Below are positions 15,502 to 24,533 of a stretch of DNA of 64,000 bases, piece after piece. Numbering within the stretch: the stretch's first letter is position 1; each line of letters begins with the position of its first letter. The DNA comes from Deltaproteobacteria bacterium (GTDB lineage: Bacteria; Myxococcota_A; Polyangia; GCA-2747355): the NCBI GenBank assembly GCA_020633415.1, contig JACKDQ010000010.1, forward strand, positions 1 to 64,000, read 5' to 3'. The translations under genes were made by a program, and so were the position numbers. The notes beneath the pieces were generated by a model. It saw nothing but the letters and a program-made list of their open reading frames with translations. It had not been told where the DNA came from and did not search any database.

Positions 15502-17898
15502 ATGGCGGCAAGACTCCGCTTGGCGCTGGTGATATCAGTCGGAACCTGCGCGCTCCTTGCTAGCGCAGCAGCCAATGCCGAAAAGAAGCCGTTCAACATC
15601 GCGCTGCTCTTCGACGGACCACCCAAGCCCGAGTGGGCGCGCTTCATCGAGCGTTTGCGCGAGGAGACCATCTCGCTGACCAAGGATGGTCGGCGTCGGG
15701 TCTCCTTCCCGGCGACGCAACGGCGCGTTGGTGATTGGTCCGTGGCGACCACGCGCGACCAGGCCGCGCAGCTGCTCAAGGCTCCCGAGGTCGATCTGAT
15801 CGTCGCCGTTGGCTTGCTCGGCGGACTCGAGCTGGCGCGACAGCCGCAGCTGTCGAAGCCAGTTTTGATCCCGCTGGCCCCGGACCCGAGCTTTTCCGGG
15901 CTTCCGCTCAAGGGGGCCGTATCGGGCAAGCACAACCTGGGGTACGTCGGCTACGCTGGCAACCTCGAGCAAGACATCACCGGCTTCGCCAAACTGACGG
16001 GTACAAAACACGTCCACGTTCTCGTCGACCGGGTCGTTTTCCAGGCGATCGGACAAAGCCACGATTTTCGCCGCGCCGTCGAAGCGCGCACGAAGGTCCG
16101 CTTGAGTTCCGTCGTCGTCGATGGTGATGTCGACCGCGCGCTCGCCGCCATCCCCAAACAGGCCAAGGCGATCTACATCACGCCGCTGTTGCGTTTCGAC
16201 GACGCCAGACGGCGTGCGCTCTTCGATGGCCTCAAGGCGCGTCGATTGCTGAGTTTCTCGATGACGGGTCGCGCCGAGGTCGAGCGCGGGGTGTTGGCGA
16301 CCAAGGCGCGCGGTATGGACTTTCTGCGCGCCGCGCGGCGAACGGCGCTCAATATCGAGCGCGTGCTTCGCGGCGAAGACCCTGCGACCTTCGATGTCTT
16401 TTTAGAACGGCAAGGGCAGCTCTTGCTCAACATGGCGACCGCGCAGGCGATCGGTTTTTCGCCGAGCTTTCAGACGCTCGTGACCGCCGAGCTCGTTGGG
16501 CACACTAAGCCCAATGGCAAGCCGACCATGGGACTGCAGCAAGCGATCCGCATCGGTTTGCGGCGCAACTGGACGATCGCCTCGGCTTCGGCACAGTTGC
16601 GCGCGGCGAGGGCGCAGTTGCAGCGCGCCTACAGCGGCCTCGGTCCGCGACTGGATTTTGTCTTCGAGCACCAGACGGTGCGCAAGGCGACCGCGGAGGC
16701 GAGCAACGGTGCGCAGCCCTATCACCAGGGTAAGCTCGCCGGCAGGCTGACCCAACCGCTGTTCGTCGAACCCCTCTTCGCCGGCGTTGGCGCCAACAAG
16801 CGTCTCTATCGCGGAGCTCAGCAGCGACACGACCTCGTGCAGCTCGAGATCGCGAGCGCCATCGCGGCGACCTATATCGATGTGCTGCGCGCCGCGGCGC
16901 AGTTACGGATCCGGCGCGCGAATACTCAGTTGACCGTGGAGAACCTCGAGTCGGCGCGCGTGCGCGAACGCCTCGGTGCAACGCCCGCAAGCGACCTGCA
17001 TCGTTGGGAGAGTCAGTTGGCACAAGATCGGGCGCGTCTCGTCTTGGCGCAGACAGCGCGCGACAACGCACGGATCGCCCTGGCGCGCCTTTTGGCCGTC
17101 GACATCAACGACCTCGGCACGCTTGCCGACCTCGGCGATCAGGGGGTCTCGTTAGCCTCGCAGACCAGGGCAATTCGCCGCTATCTGGAAAACCCGCTGG
17201 TCTATCGCCGGTTCGTCGACTTCGTGGTCGACGACGCGATTCGGCGCACGCCCGAGCTCGGCCAACTCCGAGAAACGGTGCTCGCTCAGGAGCGCGTGTT
17301 CGCCTCAACGAGCCGCGCGCTCTACCTGCCCAAAGTACAGCTTCAAGGCGAGCTCAGCTATCTGCCCTATCGCGAGACGGTTGGCGCAGAGCCGCTGACC
17401 CTGCCCGGCGTGGGGACGATCGAGTTCGGCAACATTCCGCGCTTTTCCTGGTTCATCGGCGTCGGTCTCAACCTGCCGCTCTTTCACTCCTTCGATCAGT
17501 ATTTTGCCAAGCGGCAAGCGCACGCAGAATTGATGCGACTCAAGAGCGAGCTTCGTTCGGCCGGTCTTGGTGTGACAATGGCGGTACGGACATCGATCAA
17601 CAATGCGCGCGCGGCACGAGCGGCGATCTTCTTCGCTGAGCGCGCTGCCGTGGCGGCGCGAAAGAATCTGACGATCGCGCAGCAGGCCTACGCGCGTGGT
17701 GCGGTCACGGTCGTGCGGCTGCTCGACGCGCAGAACCAATCGCTCGGCGCAGAGGTGGCGCAGGCGACGGCGGGATACGACTTTCAAAAGGCGTTGGTCG
17801 CTGTGCAGCGGGCTATCGGGCACCTGCAGGGGTTTCTATCCGAGAGCGCCTGCGGCGTTTGGCTCAAGCGACTACAAGAACACATGGAGCATAGATAA
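15502..17898 (+). CDS. ABC-type binding protein / TolC outer-membrane channel fusion
   Basis: 798 residues with a signal peptide (ALLASAAANA). Residues about 30-330 form a two-lobed periplasmic binding domain like the ABC sub-bind (TrpX/YtfQ-like) family: FNIALLFDGPPKPEW, DLIVAVGLLGGLELARQ, KAIYITPLLRFDDARRRAL and LNIERVLRGEDPATFDVF. From about residue 345 (LQQAIRIGLRRNWTIASASAQLRAARAQL) to 780 it is a TolC-type efflux channel with the two-fold helical repeat and the closing AYARGAVTVVRLLDAQNQ motif. The stop overlaps the ATG of the adaptor gene (TAATG). As the first gene of an RND operon it should supply the outer-membrane duct; the fused domain may sense or collect substrate. The fusion is in one frame with no sign of a frameshift. 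Confidence 0.85.
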   Translation: MAARLRLALVISVGTCALLASAAANAEKKPFNIALLFDGPPKPEWARFIERLREETISLTKDGRRRVSFPATQRRVGDWSVATTRDQAAQLLKAPEVDLIVAVGLLGGLELARQPQLSKPVLIPLAPDPSFSGLPLKGAVSGKHNLGYVGYAGNLEQDITGFAKLTGTKHVHVLVDRVVFQAIGQSHDFRRAVEARTKVRLSSVVVDGDVDRALAAIPKQAKAIYITPLLRFDDARRRALFDGLKARRLLSFSMTGRAEVERGVLATKARGMDFLRAARRTALNIERVLRGEDPATFDVFLERQGQLLLNMATAQAIGFSPSFQTLVTAELVGHTKPNGKPTMGLQQAIRIGLRRNWTIASASAQLRAARAQLQRAYSGLGPRLDFVFEHQTVRKATAEASNGAQPYHQGKLAGRLTQPLFVEPLFAGVGANKRLYRGAQQRHDLVQLEIASAIAATYIDVLRAAAQLRIRRANTQLTVENLESARVRERLGATPASDLHRWESQLAQDRARLVLAQTARDNARIALARLLAVDINDLGTLADLGDQGVSLASQTRAIRRYLENPLVYRRFVDFVVDDAIRRTPELGQLRETVLAQERVFASTSRALYLPKVQLQGELSYLPYRETVGAEPLTLPGVGTIEFGNIPRFSWFIGVGLNLPLFHSFDQYFAKRQAHAELMRLKSELRSAGLGVTMAVRTSINNARAARAAIFFAERAAVAARKNLTIAQQAYARGAVTVVRLLDAQNQSLGAEVAQATAGYDFQKALVAVQRAIGHLQGFLSESACGVWLKRLQEHMEHR

Positions 17899-18998
17899 TG
17901 CGACATCTCCGTTACGCCCAAGTCTTTGTATGCGTCGTTGTGACGCTCACGGGTGGATGCAAGAACAAGGCCCCCGTGGCAAAGTCCGTCGTGCGCGCCG
18001 TGCGAGTTCACGTGGTGCAGCGCCACGAGGCCGCGCAGGGGCGACGCTTTAGCGGGCGCGTGACCGCTGATGTCAGTTCGGCGCTCAGCTTCAAAGTCAA
18101 CGGCCAGATCAAGAGCATACCGGTGAAGGTAGGCGATCACGTTGAGGCGGGACAGGTGATCGCCACCATCGACGACAGCGACCTGCGGCTGCGGCTCAAA
18201 CAGGCGCAAGCCGCCCACCAGCAGGCCGTCGCCCAGGCGCGCAACGCCAAGCAGGGTTACGAGCGCGCACAGAAGCTCTACGAAAACCGTGGCGTATCGC
18301 TCAAGGATCTCGAGGCAGCACAGGCGGCGGCGGATGCTGCCGGCGCACAGGTTAGCGCTCAGCGTCAGGCCATTGCGCTCGCGCGCTCGCAGGTCAGCTA
18401 CTGCAGCTTGCGTGCGCCGCTTGCTGGCGAGGTCGCGCAGGTTCCCGCCAACGTCAACGAGAACGTGCGCGCCGGGCAGCCGGTCGCGGTCGTCAACTCC
18501 GGCGGACAGAACAACGTCGAATTTTCCGTGCCCGAGAACCTTGTCGCATCGATCCGCAAAGGGGACGCCGCATCGGTGACCTTTACGGCCCTCGGCGACA
18601 AGCGCTTCGTCGCCAACGTGACCGAGGTTGGGGTGGCTGGCGGTGCGACCGCCTACCCGGTGAAGGCGGCGTTGCGTGACTCGCCTAAGGGGCTGCGCGC
18701 AGGAATGGCCGCTGAGGTCACCTTGACGGCTGAAGCCGTCACATCGCGACCGGTGGCGTCGGTCACCGTTCCCGCCAGCGCGGTGATGGAAGACAGCGGC
18801 GGACGCTTTGTCTATATCGCCAAGGCGAGTGCGAAGGGCGCCAAGCTGGCCTCCATCGAGCGGCGCGCGGTTAAATCCGGACAGCTGGTGCCGAGCGGCG
18901 TCGAGATTCTCGACGGGCTGAAGCCGGGAGATCGGGTGCTAACGGCGGGCGTTCGTTTCGTCGAGCCCAAGATGCAAGTCCGCGTCCTCGGGCAGTAG
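17898..18998 (+). CDS. RND efflux periplasmic adaptor (membrane fusion) lipoprotein
   Basis: 366 residues. A lipoprotein signal with the Cys in TLTGGC anchors it to the inner membrane. The order is standard for AcrA/MexA-type adaptors: barrel-sandwich half (VSSALSFKVNGQIKSIPVKVGDHVEAGQVI), alpha-hairpin (LRLKQAQAAHQQAVAQ to ALARSQVSYCSLRAPLAGEV), the second lipoyl half (VNENVRAGQPVAVV), a beta-barrel and a membrane-proximal domain (LDGLKPGDRVLTAG). It links the permease at 19022 with the TolC-type channel at 15502. The ATG overlaps the upstream stop by one base and the permease start is 24 bp downstream, so the three form one operon. Confidence 0.94.
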   Translation: MRHLRYAQVFVCVVVTLTGGCKNKAPVAKSVVRAVRVHVVQRHEAAQGRRFSGRVTADVSSALSFKVNGQIKSIPVKVGDHVEAGQVIATIDDSDLRLRLKQAQAAHQQAVAQARNAKQGYERAQKLYENRGVSLKDLEAAQAAADAAGAQVSAQRQAIALARSQVSYCSLRAPLAGEVAQVPANVNENVRAGQPVAVVNSGGQNNVEFSVPENLVASIRKGDAASVTFTALGDKRFVANVTEVGVAGGATAYPVKAALRDSPKGLRAGMAAEVTLTAEAVTSRPVASVTVPASAVMEDSGGRFVYIAKASAKGAKLASIERRAVKSGQLVPSGVEILDGLKPGDRVLTAGVRFVEPKMQVRVLGQ

Positions 18999-19021
18999 CC
19001 CGAGTCAATGGGAGAGCGAGC

Positions 19022-22000
19022 GTGAACATTACCCGCGCAGCCATCGCTAAGAATCGCCTGACCTACGTTATCCTGGTGCTCCTGCTCGTCTCCGGCTGGC
19101 GAGCGTTTTGGAGTCTGCCGCGCCAGGAGGACCCAGGCTTCACCATCCGCATCGCGCAGGTCACGACGCTCTTTCCCGGCGCCAGCCCAGAGCGCGTGGA
19201 GAAGCTCGTCACCGACCGGCTGGAAAAGGCCATCTTGGAGATCCCCGAGCTCCACTTCGTTAGCAGCGTCTCCAAGACCGGCTTGTCGGTGATCACCGTC
19301 AACATCCAGGAGCGTTATCGCAATATGCGTCCGATCTGGGACACCCTGCGGCGCAAGATCGAGCGCGAGTCGGTTCACCTGCCTCAGGGGGTCTTACCGC
19401 CGCGCGTCAACGACGAGTTCGGCGATGTCTTCGGCATCATCTTAGGTGTCACGGGCGATGGTTACAGCTACGCGCAGCTCAAGGAGACCGCCGACAGCAT
19501 GCGCGACGAGCTCCTTCTTTTGCCCGATGTCGCCAAGGTGCAGATCTACGGCGAGCAAGAAGAGCGCGTCTTTATCGAATACCGCGCCGCGCGCTTGGCC
19601 GAAGTCGGCCTGTCGCCCCTTCAGCTCTCGCAGATGCTTCGCGCGCAAAACATTCTCACGCCGGGCGGAAACGTGCTCGTCGACGACGAGCGCATTACGC
19701 TCGAACCCTCCGGCAGCTTTACCTCGGTCGCACAGGTCGGCAACACTGTGATCACGCTGCCCAAGTCGCGCGCCGTCGTACTGTTGCGCGATATCGCCGC
19801 CGTACGGCGGGGCTACATCGATCCGCCGCAGAGCAAGACGCACACCTCCTTCGGCACGACGCTGCTGCGCTGGAAGAAATACCGCTTCCCCCACGAGAAG
19901 CCGGCGACGGCTGCGCTGGCCCTTGGGATCTCCATGCGCGACGGCGGTCGACTGACCGAGCTCGGCAAACAGGTCGAAGATCAGATCCAACGCTTCAACG
20001 CGGCTTACCCCATCGGCATTCAGGTGGAAAAGGCGATCTTTCAGCCCACGGATGTGCAGAACGTGATCAATGACTTCACCTCGAGTCTCGCACAGGCGAT
20101 CGGTATCGTCATGCTGACCATGCTGCTTTTTTTGGGACTACGCACCGGGCTCGTGGTCGCCGCCTTGATCCCGGTAGCGATCGTGTGCTCGCTGCTGTTG
20201 ATGCAAATATTCGGCATCGGACTCAACCAGATCTCTCTCGCAGCGCTGATCATCGCGCTCGGCATGTTGGTGGACAATGGCGTGGTAATGGCCGAGGCAA
20301 CGATGGTCGAGATGGCGGCCGGCAAGGATGCGACCGCGGCAGCGATCGCTTCTGCCGGCGAGATGCGCACACCGCTGCTGACCTCCTCATTGACCACGGC
20401 CGCGGCGTTCTTGCCGATCTATCTGGCTCAATCGACGACTGGCGAGTATACGGCGGCGCTCTTTCAGGTCGTGACCATCGCCTTGCTCTGCTCGTGGCTG
20501 CTGTCGATCACGATGACGCCGCTCTTGTGCTCGTCCCTGTTGCGCGTCAAGCCGGTCGACGAGAGCCAACGCTTCGGCACGCGTTTTTATCGGGGTTATC
20601 GGCGCTTCTTGCTCTTCTTCTTGCGCCGCCGTCTGATCGCCGGCCTGCTGATCGTCGGCGCTTTCGTCGCAGCCATGGCCGCCTTCCGACTGGTCCCGGC
20701 GATGTTCTTTCCGCCGTCGGATAGGCCGACCTTCGAGGTCGTCGTCAAGATGCGCGACTCGAGCGACATCCACGCCACGCGGCGTGTGGTCGAAGCCATC
20801 GAAGCCGAGATCTCTGCCAAGCATCAGGTTGCAGCGGGCAGCGACGCGTCGGGCGTGGTGCGCTGGGTCAGCTTCATCGGCCAAGGTGCACCGCGCTACT
20901 ATCTTTCCGCCAACCCCGAGCCCCCCAACCCCGGCTTCGCGCAGCTCTTGGTCACCCAGACCGACCGCGCGTCGATGGATCAGACGATCGCGGACCTCGA
21001 CGCCTTTTGTCGCAGCACGCTGCCGCAGGCCAACGTCGAGCTCAAGCCGCGCGCCCTCGGCCCTCCCGTGCGTTACCCGATCGAGGTGCGCATCAGCGGC
21101 ACCGACACCGATCGCATCTTTCGCATCGTCGAGCAGCTAAAGACCGAGCTGCGCCAAAGCCCCGGCGTCAACCAGGTCAGCGATAACTGGGGCATCCGCA
21201 GCAAGAAGCTCGCTGTAGTCATCGATCAAGCACGCGCTCAACGCGCCGGCATCACCAACCAAGACGTCGCCGTCTCGCTGCAGACTCACTTTTCCGGTCT
21301 CACGGTAACCGAGTATCGCGAAGGCGAAGACGTGATCCCCGTGACTATGCGCTCGACACTCGCCGACCGCCGCGATCTGGGCAAGCTCGACACCGTCAGC
21401 GTCTACTCGCAGGCAACCGGACGCTCGGTGCCTCTACGTCAGCTGGCCGAGATTAAGTTGCTCTGGGAGCCGTCGAAGCTGTTGCACCGCGACCGCGTGC
21501 GAACGGTCGCGGTCAATGCGACGTTGAGGCCGGGCGTACTGGCGGCGCCGCTCAACAAGAAGGTCAAGACGTGGCTCGCCAGCCAAGCACGCGCGTGGCC
21601 GCTCAGCTACCGCTACGCCGTCGCCGGTGAAGCCGAGGAGTCGGAGAAGGCCAACGCGTCGATCAACGAGCAGCTGCCAGTCGCTGCCTTCGTGATCATC
21701 ATCTTGCTGATCTGGCAGTTTAACTCGCTGCGTCGCGCCGCGATCATCTTGGTCACGCTGCCCCTCGGGTTGATCGGGGTCGTCATCGGTCTGCTAGCCG
21801 CCCAGTCGTACTTCGGCTTCATGACCTTCCTGGGCGTGATATCGCTCTTCGGTATCGTGATCAACAACGCCATCGTGTTGATCGACCGGATCGATATCGA
21901 GATCCGCGATCTCGGTCGCGAGCCTGCCGAGGCGATAATGAACGCCGCGCAGCAGCGCTTGCGGCCGATCCTGCTAACCACTGCGACAACGATCGCCGGG

Positions 22001-22156
22001 CTCTTGCCGCTTTGGTTTGGCGGCAGTCCGATGTTTCAACCGATGGCCATCGCCATCATCTTCGGCCTCGGCTTCGCCACCGTCTTGACCCTCGGCGCCG
22101 TGCCGCTCTTTTACAGCTTGGCCTTTCGGGTCAGCTTCCGCGCATACGGTCGGTAG
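19022..22156 (+). CDS. RND-family efflux pump permease (AcrB/HAE-like)
   Basis: 1044 residues with a GTG start preceded by GGGAGAG. It is a proton-driven inner-membrane pump. Sequence marks are the N-terminal TM1, the porter-domain start FPGASPERVEKLVTDRLEKAI, the TM4 proton-relay region with two acids (LALGMLVDNGVV, then AEATMVEM), GEMRTPLLTSSLTTAAAFLPI, a second helical half (FGIVINNAIVLIDRI) and QRLRPILLTTATTIAGLLPL near the end. TM4 has only one Asp in the usual DD pair (VDNG), as in heavy-metal and more divergent RND pumps. With its two operon partners it should expel a hydrophobic or toxic compound; the substrate cannot be told. Confidence 0.94.
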   Translation: MNITRAAIAKNRLTYVILVLLLVSGWRAFWSLPRQEDPGFTIRIAQVTTLFPGASPERVEKLVTDRLEKAILEIPELHFVSSVSKTGLSVITVNIQERYRNMRPIWDTLRRKIERESVHLPQGVLPPRVNDEFGDVFGIILGVTGDGYSYAQLKETADSMRDELLLLPDVAKVQIYGEQEERVFIEYRAARLAEVGLSPLQLSQMLRAQNILTPGGNVLVDDERITLEPSGSFTSVAQVGNTVITLPKSRAVVLLRDIAAVRRGYIDPPQSKTHTSFGTTLLRWKKYRFPHEKPATAALALGISMRDGGRLTELGKQVEDQIQRFNAAYPIGIQVEKAIFQPTDVQNVINDFTSSLAQAIGIVMLTMLLFLGLRTGLVVAALIPVAIVCSLLLMQIFGIGLNQISLAALIIALGMLVDNGVVMAEATMVEMAAGKDATAAAIASAGEMRTPLLTSSLTTAAAFLPIYLAQSTTGEYTAALFQVVTIALLCSWLLSITMTPLLCSSLLRVKPVDESQRFGTRFYRGYRRFLLFFLRRRLIAGLLIVGAFVAAMAAFRLVPAMFFPPSDRPTFEVVVKMRDSSDIHATRRVVEAIEAEISAKHQVAAGSDASGVVRWVSFIGQGAPRYYLSANPEPPNPGFAQLLVTQTDRASMDQTIADLDAFCRSTLPQANVELKPRALGPPVRYPIEVRISGTDTDRIFRIVEQLKTELRQSPGVNQVSDNWGIRSKKLAVVIDQARAQRAGITNQDVAVSLQTHFSGLTVTEYREGEDVIPVTMRSTLADRRDLGKLDTVSVYSQATGRSVPLRQLAEIKLLWEPSKLLHRDRVRTVAVNATLRPGVLAAPLNKKVKTWLASQARAWPLSYRYAVAGEAEESEKANASINEQLPVAAFVIIILLIWQFNSLRRAAIILVTLPLGLIGVVIGLLAAQSYFGFMTFLGVISLFGIVINNAIVLIDRIDIEIRDLGREPAEAIMNAAQQRLRPILLTTATTIAGLLPLWFGGSPMFQPMAIAIIFGLGFATVLTLGAVPLFYSLAFRVSFRAYGR

Positions 22157-22182
22157 GTAGAAACGCGGGCCGGGCTTTTCGC

Positions 22183-23079
22183 TCAGTGTTCGAGATCGAT
22201 CCGTCCGAGCAGGCGCCGGAGCTGACGACCCGTGCGACCACGGGTGCGCGTCGCCGCGACCGCGAGATCGGTCAGCAGATCCTTGACTGGCCGTGCGAGG
22301 ATGTCTCGGCCGCTCGCCGCGGTTTGCATCGCGTTGACGGCGAAGACTAGCCCAATCATCCGATGCGTATTGGCGGAAAACAACGGGCTGCCGCTCGCGC
22401 CCACGTTCGACGGGCAATTGGTGATCAGCGTGGGCAAACCCGTACCTATGTCGGCGCCGATTGCCTCGATTTTGCCGAGCACGGCGACCTTGCTCAGCGT
22501 GTCGCGCCGTTGCCTTAATCGCCCAACGAGCAGCGCATCGTTGAGTCCCAAGCGAGATGGAAACCCGCTGCTGTAGATCCGGTCGCCCACGCTGGCGCTC
22601 TGTTGGAGACCAACGCTGCGAAGTTTTTGCCAGGCTCGCAGACCGCCGGCGCCCAGGCCCGGGAGCTTGAGCTGAAGCAGAGCGTAGTCGAGCGCAGCGT
22701 TTTCGGCCATCACCTTGGACAGCGACAGAATGTTAGCGCCGTAGTGCACGCTCGCACCGCCCTTGCCTTGTTTGGACGATACGTGCTGATTGGTCAGTGC
22801 GTAGACCGTGCGCCGACCGCAGAGATACGCCAGCAGACTGGGCTTGTTGACCACGACGATCGTTCCGGACCAGCTCAGCGAAGCGTCGCCAACCGTGTCG
22901 AAGCGGCCGACACTGCGAAAGTTGCGACGGAATGGAGCGCTGAATTGATTCCGACGGGCCTCCCCACGGCTCTCGACAGCGTAGAGCTTGGCTTGCCGCG
23001 CTTCGGTCCATTTCGCCTGCGCAGCGGATGACAGGGCGATGAGCGCGACGATCGAGGAGACAAGCGGGGAGCGAGCCAT
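22183..23079 (-). CDS. Secreted trypsin-like serine protease
   Basis: 298 residues from the ATG at 23079, which opens a signal peptide (MARSPLVSSIVALIALSSAAQA). The catalytic triad can be followed: His in ALTNQHV, Asp in NAALDYALLQL and Ser in SNVGASGSPLF, in the order and spacing of chymotrypsin-fold (S1) proteases, with an oxyanion-type GxSGxP loop. It probably acts in the periplasm or outside the cell. The C-terminal 40 residues are Arg-rich and not part of the fold. It is convergent with the efflux permease gene (26 bp between stops). Confidence 0.85.
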   Translation of the reverse strand: MARSPLVSSIVALIALSSAAQAKWTEARQAKLYAVESRGEARRNQFSAPFRRNFRSVGRFDTVGDASLSWSGTIVVVNKPSLLAYLCGRRTVYALTNQHVSSKQGKGGASVHYGANILSLSKVMAENAALDYALLQLKLPGLGAGGLRAWQKLRSVGLQQSASVGDRIYSSGFPSRLGLNDALLVGRLRQRRDTLSKVAVLGKIEAIGADIGTGLPTLITNCPSNVGASGSPLFSANTHRMIGLVFAVNAMQTAASGRDILARPVKDLLTDLAVAATRTRGRTGRQLRRLLGRIDLEH

Positions 23080-23201
23080 GCGACTCAGTGTAGCAATCGG
23101 CGTGCCGGGGCCAAGTTCGCAAAAAAACGTGCGAGTGTGCAGCAGCGGTGCGTTTCGGACACCAACTTTCGAAGCCCTAGCCGGCACGAGGGCCAGCTCA
23201 A

Positions 23202-23214
23202 TTGTGTAGGACGT
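23202..23214 (+). repeat. 13-nt direct repeat, right copy
   Basis: Second copy of TTGTGTAGGACGT (first at 15377-15389), again followed by GCCGAG. The distance between the copies is about 7.8 kb. Confidence 0.4.
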
Positions 23215-23225
23215 AGCCGAGCCCT

Positions 23226-23260
23226 GTCCGGCGCATAGCGTCCGGCGCATAGCGTCCGGC
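23226..23260 (+). repeat. 14-bp tandem repeat, 2.5 copies
   Basis: The unit GTCCGGCGCATAGC is present exactly twice (23226-23239 and 23240-23253), followed by a 7-base partial third copy. It lies in the intergenic region upstream of the protease gene and looks like a slippage product. Confidence 0.9.
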
Positions 23261-23411
23261 CCTGGCGGGAGGCAAGCACGCGCCGCTCACTGCAGGGTCT
23301 CGGAACTGCTCCTAGCGGCGTCGCTCAGCGATAGCGCCGGTTCGTAGGCCCGCGCGAGCTATTTGCCCCCTTGCACGCCTAGCCGTCTGCGCGTCGATCT
23401 CGCCGAGTGGC

Positions 23412-24110
23412 TCAGCCGCCTAGGTCGGCCACGCAGCGCGAAAGCCCTTCCGAGCTGATGCAGCTCATCACCGGGCTCTGTGGACATCCGCCGCAGCGCT
23501 GCTCATCGCAAACCGGAATCTCGCATCCGCTGCTGGGCTCGCGGAACCCCGGGCCTTGCAGGCAAGCCTCACGCCCGACAAGCGTCGAGGGGAACGCGTT
23601 GGGGCAGCGGCAGCAGCTGCCGTAGTTAACGGCAAGCTGACAATCGGTGTCTCGCTTGCACTCGTCGACGAAACGGCAGTCGCCGCGCGTCGCGTCGAGC
23701 ATCACGTTCCGTGAAGGTGGGTCGAGCGCCGTAGCGCAGAGCGTCGGGCAGTTGATCTCGCGGCATCGTTGGGGGGGCTCGGTGCGCGGCCAGCGTACGA
23801 GACAGCCATCGGTCGTCGCTGCGCCGGGCCAGGGTCGCGCCTCCCAGTTGCTGCAGCACTTGCCGAAATCGCGCACGATCGCGCACGTCGCTGGCGCGGC
23901 GCCATCGACCGCCGAGCCCGCGTCTTTGGCGGGCGTGAGCGGGAGGTCGGTAGCGTTAGCATCGGCGGAGGTGAGGTTACGGCTGCCGCACGCGGCAAAC
24001 GCGGCGACGATCGAGATTGCCAGCGTCCAGCTCGGCGTCGCCCGGGTCGCCACGCCGCCCATCGACACGGGGAAGCGAGGCCCGGCGCTATCAACCACAG
24101 TGCGCTTCAT
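23412..24110 (-). CDS. Cys-rich lipoprotein
   Basis: About 232 residues from the ATG at 24110 (a GTG three codons earlier and an ATG at 24062 are alternatives). The export signal is TLAISIVAAFAAC with a lipobox Cys, followed by an Asp/Ala-rich linker. The mature part has more than 15 cysteines in pairs (FGKCCSN, REINCPTLCATAL, CQLAVNYGSCCRCPNAFP, CDEQRCGGCPQ), a pattern frequent in myxobacterial surface proteins and probably disulphide-bonded. No known family name or function. Confidence 0.72.
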   Translation of the reverse strand: MKRTVVDSAGPRFPVSMGGVATRATPSWTLAISIVAAFAACGSRNLTSADANATDLPLTPAKDAGSAVDGAAPATCAIVRDFGKCCSNWEARPWPGAATTDGCLVRWPRTEPPQRCREINCPTLCATALDPPSRNVMLDATRGDCRFVDECKRDTDCQLAVNYGSCCRCPNAFPSTLVGREACLQGPGFREPSSGCEIPVCDEQRCGGCPQSPVMSCISSEGLSRCVADLGG

Positions 24111-24533
24111 GCCAACCACCGGTTAGCAGTCTGCGTGCCAGGCGAAAACGGTTGTGATCACGTGCAAAGCGCCTCAAATAATTGAGACCGCGCGCGGTCG
24201 GCCACCAGAAAAACGAGAGCCCCCGCGATTCGCTCGTCAGCCGGGAAGCGCTTGCCGGCGTATCGGCGGGCTGACTTTTTTCCGGCAAAGAGATACTTGG
24301 TGCGGAACCTGGCGATTTCCTCGCGGGGCGATAACAGCCAGTTGCACCGGCGGACCAACGCCCAGGCGTTTGTCGCCACGGTGGAGGACGATACGGCGTG
24401 GCTCCCTCCACGAGAGCGAGAGATGGTGCCAGAACCTTCATCGCAACGTTGCGGGATCGAGCACTCGCCGTGATGGAGCGCGAAGCGTTGCTGTCGCGAC
24501 CGCTGCGCGCCGTTGGGCCGCTTGCGTGGCCTT
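24111..24533. other. Intergenic region, 423 bp, containing a possible small gene
   Basis: Apart from the candidate at 24158-24379 (listed separately), no feature was recognised. All flanking genes are transcribed leftward. Confidence 0.4.
24158..24379 (-). CDS. Possible small basic hypothetical protein
   Basis: A 73-residue frame with a GTG start (MATNAWALVRRCNWLLSPREE...). The codon third positions are GC-rich and the protein reads plausibly (helical, basic, ending GALVFLVADRARSQLFEALCT), unlike the other frames here. There is no clear ribosome-binding site and I recognise no family, so it may be a gene remnant or chance. Confidence 0.3.
   Translation of the reverse strand: MATNAWALVRRCNWLLSPREEIARFRTKYLFAGKKSARRYAGKRFPADERIAGALVFLVADRARSQLFEALCT

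Larger units (their letters stand above)
23080..23411. other. Intergenic region, 332 bp
   Basis: Holds the right copy of the 13-nt repeat (23202-23214) and a 14-bp tandem repeat (23226-23260). It lies upstream of the leftward protease gene and downstream of a leftward lipoprotein gene, so it should contain the protease promoter; none was identified with confidence. Confidence 0.5.
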
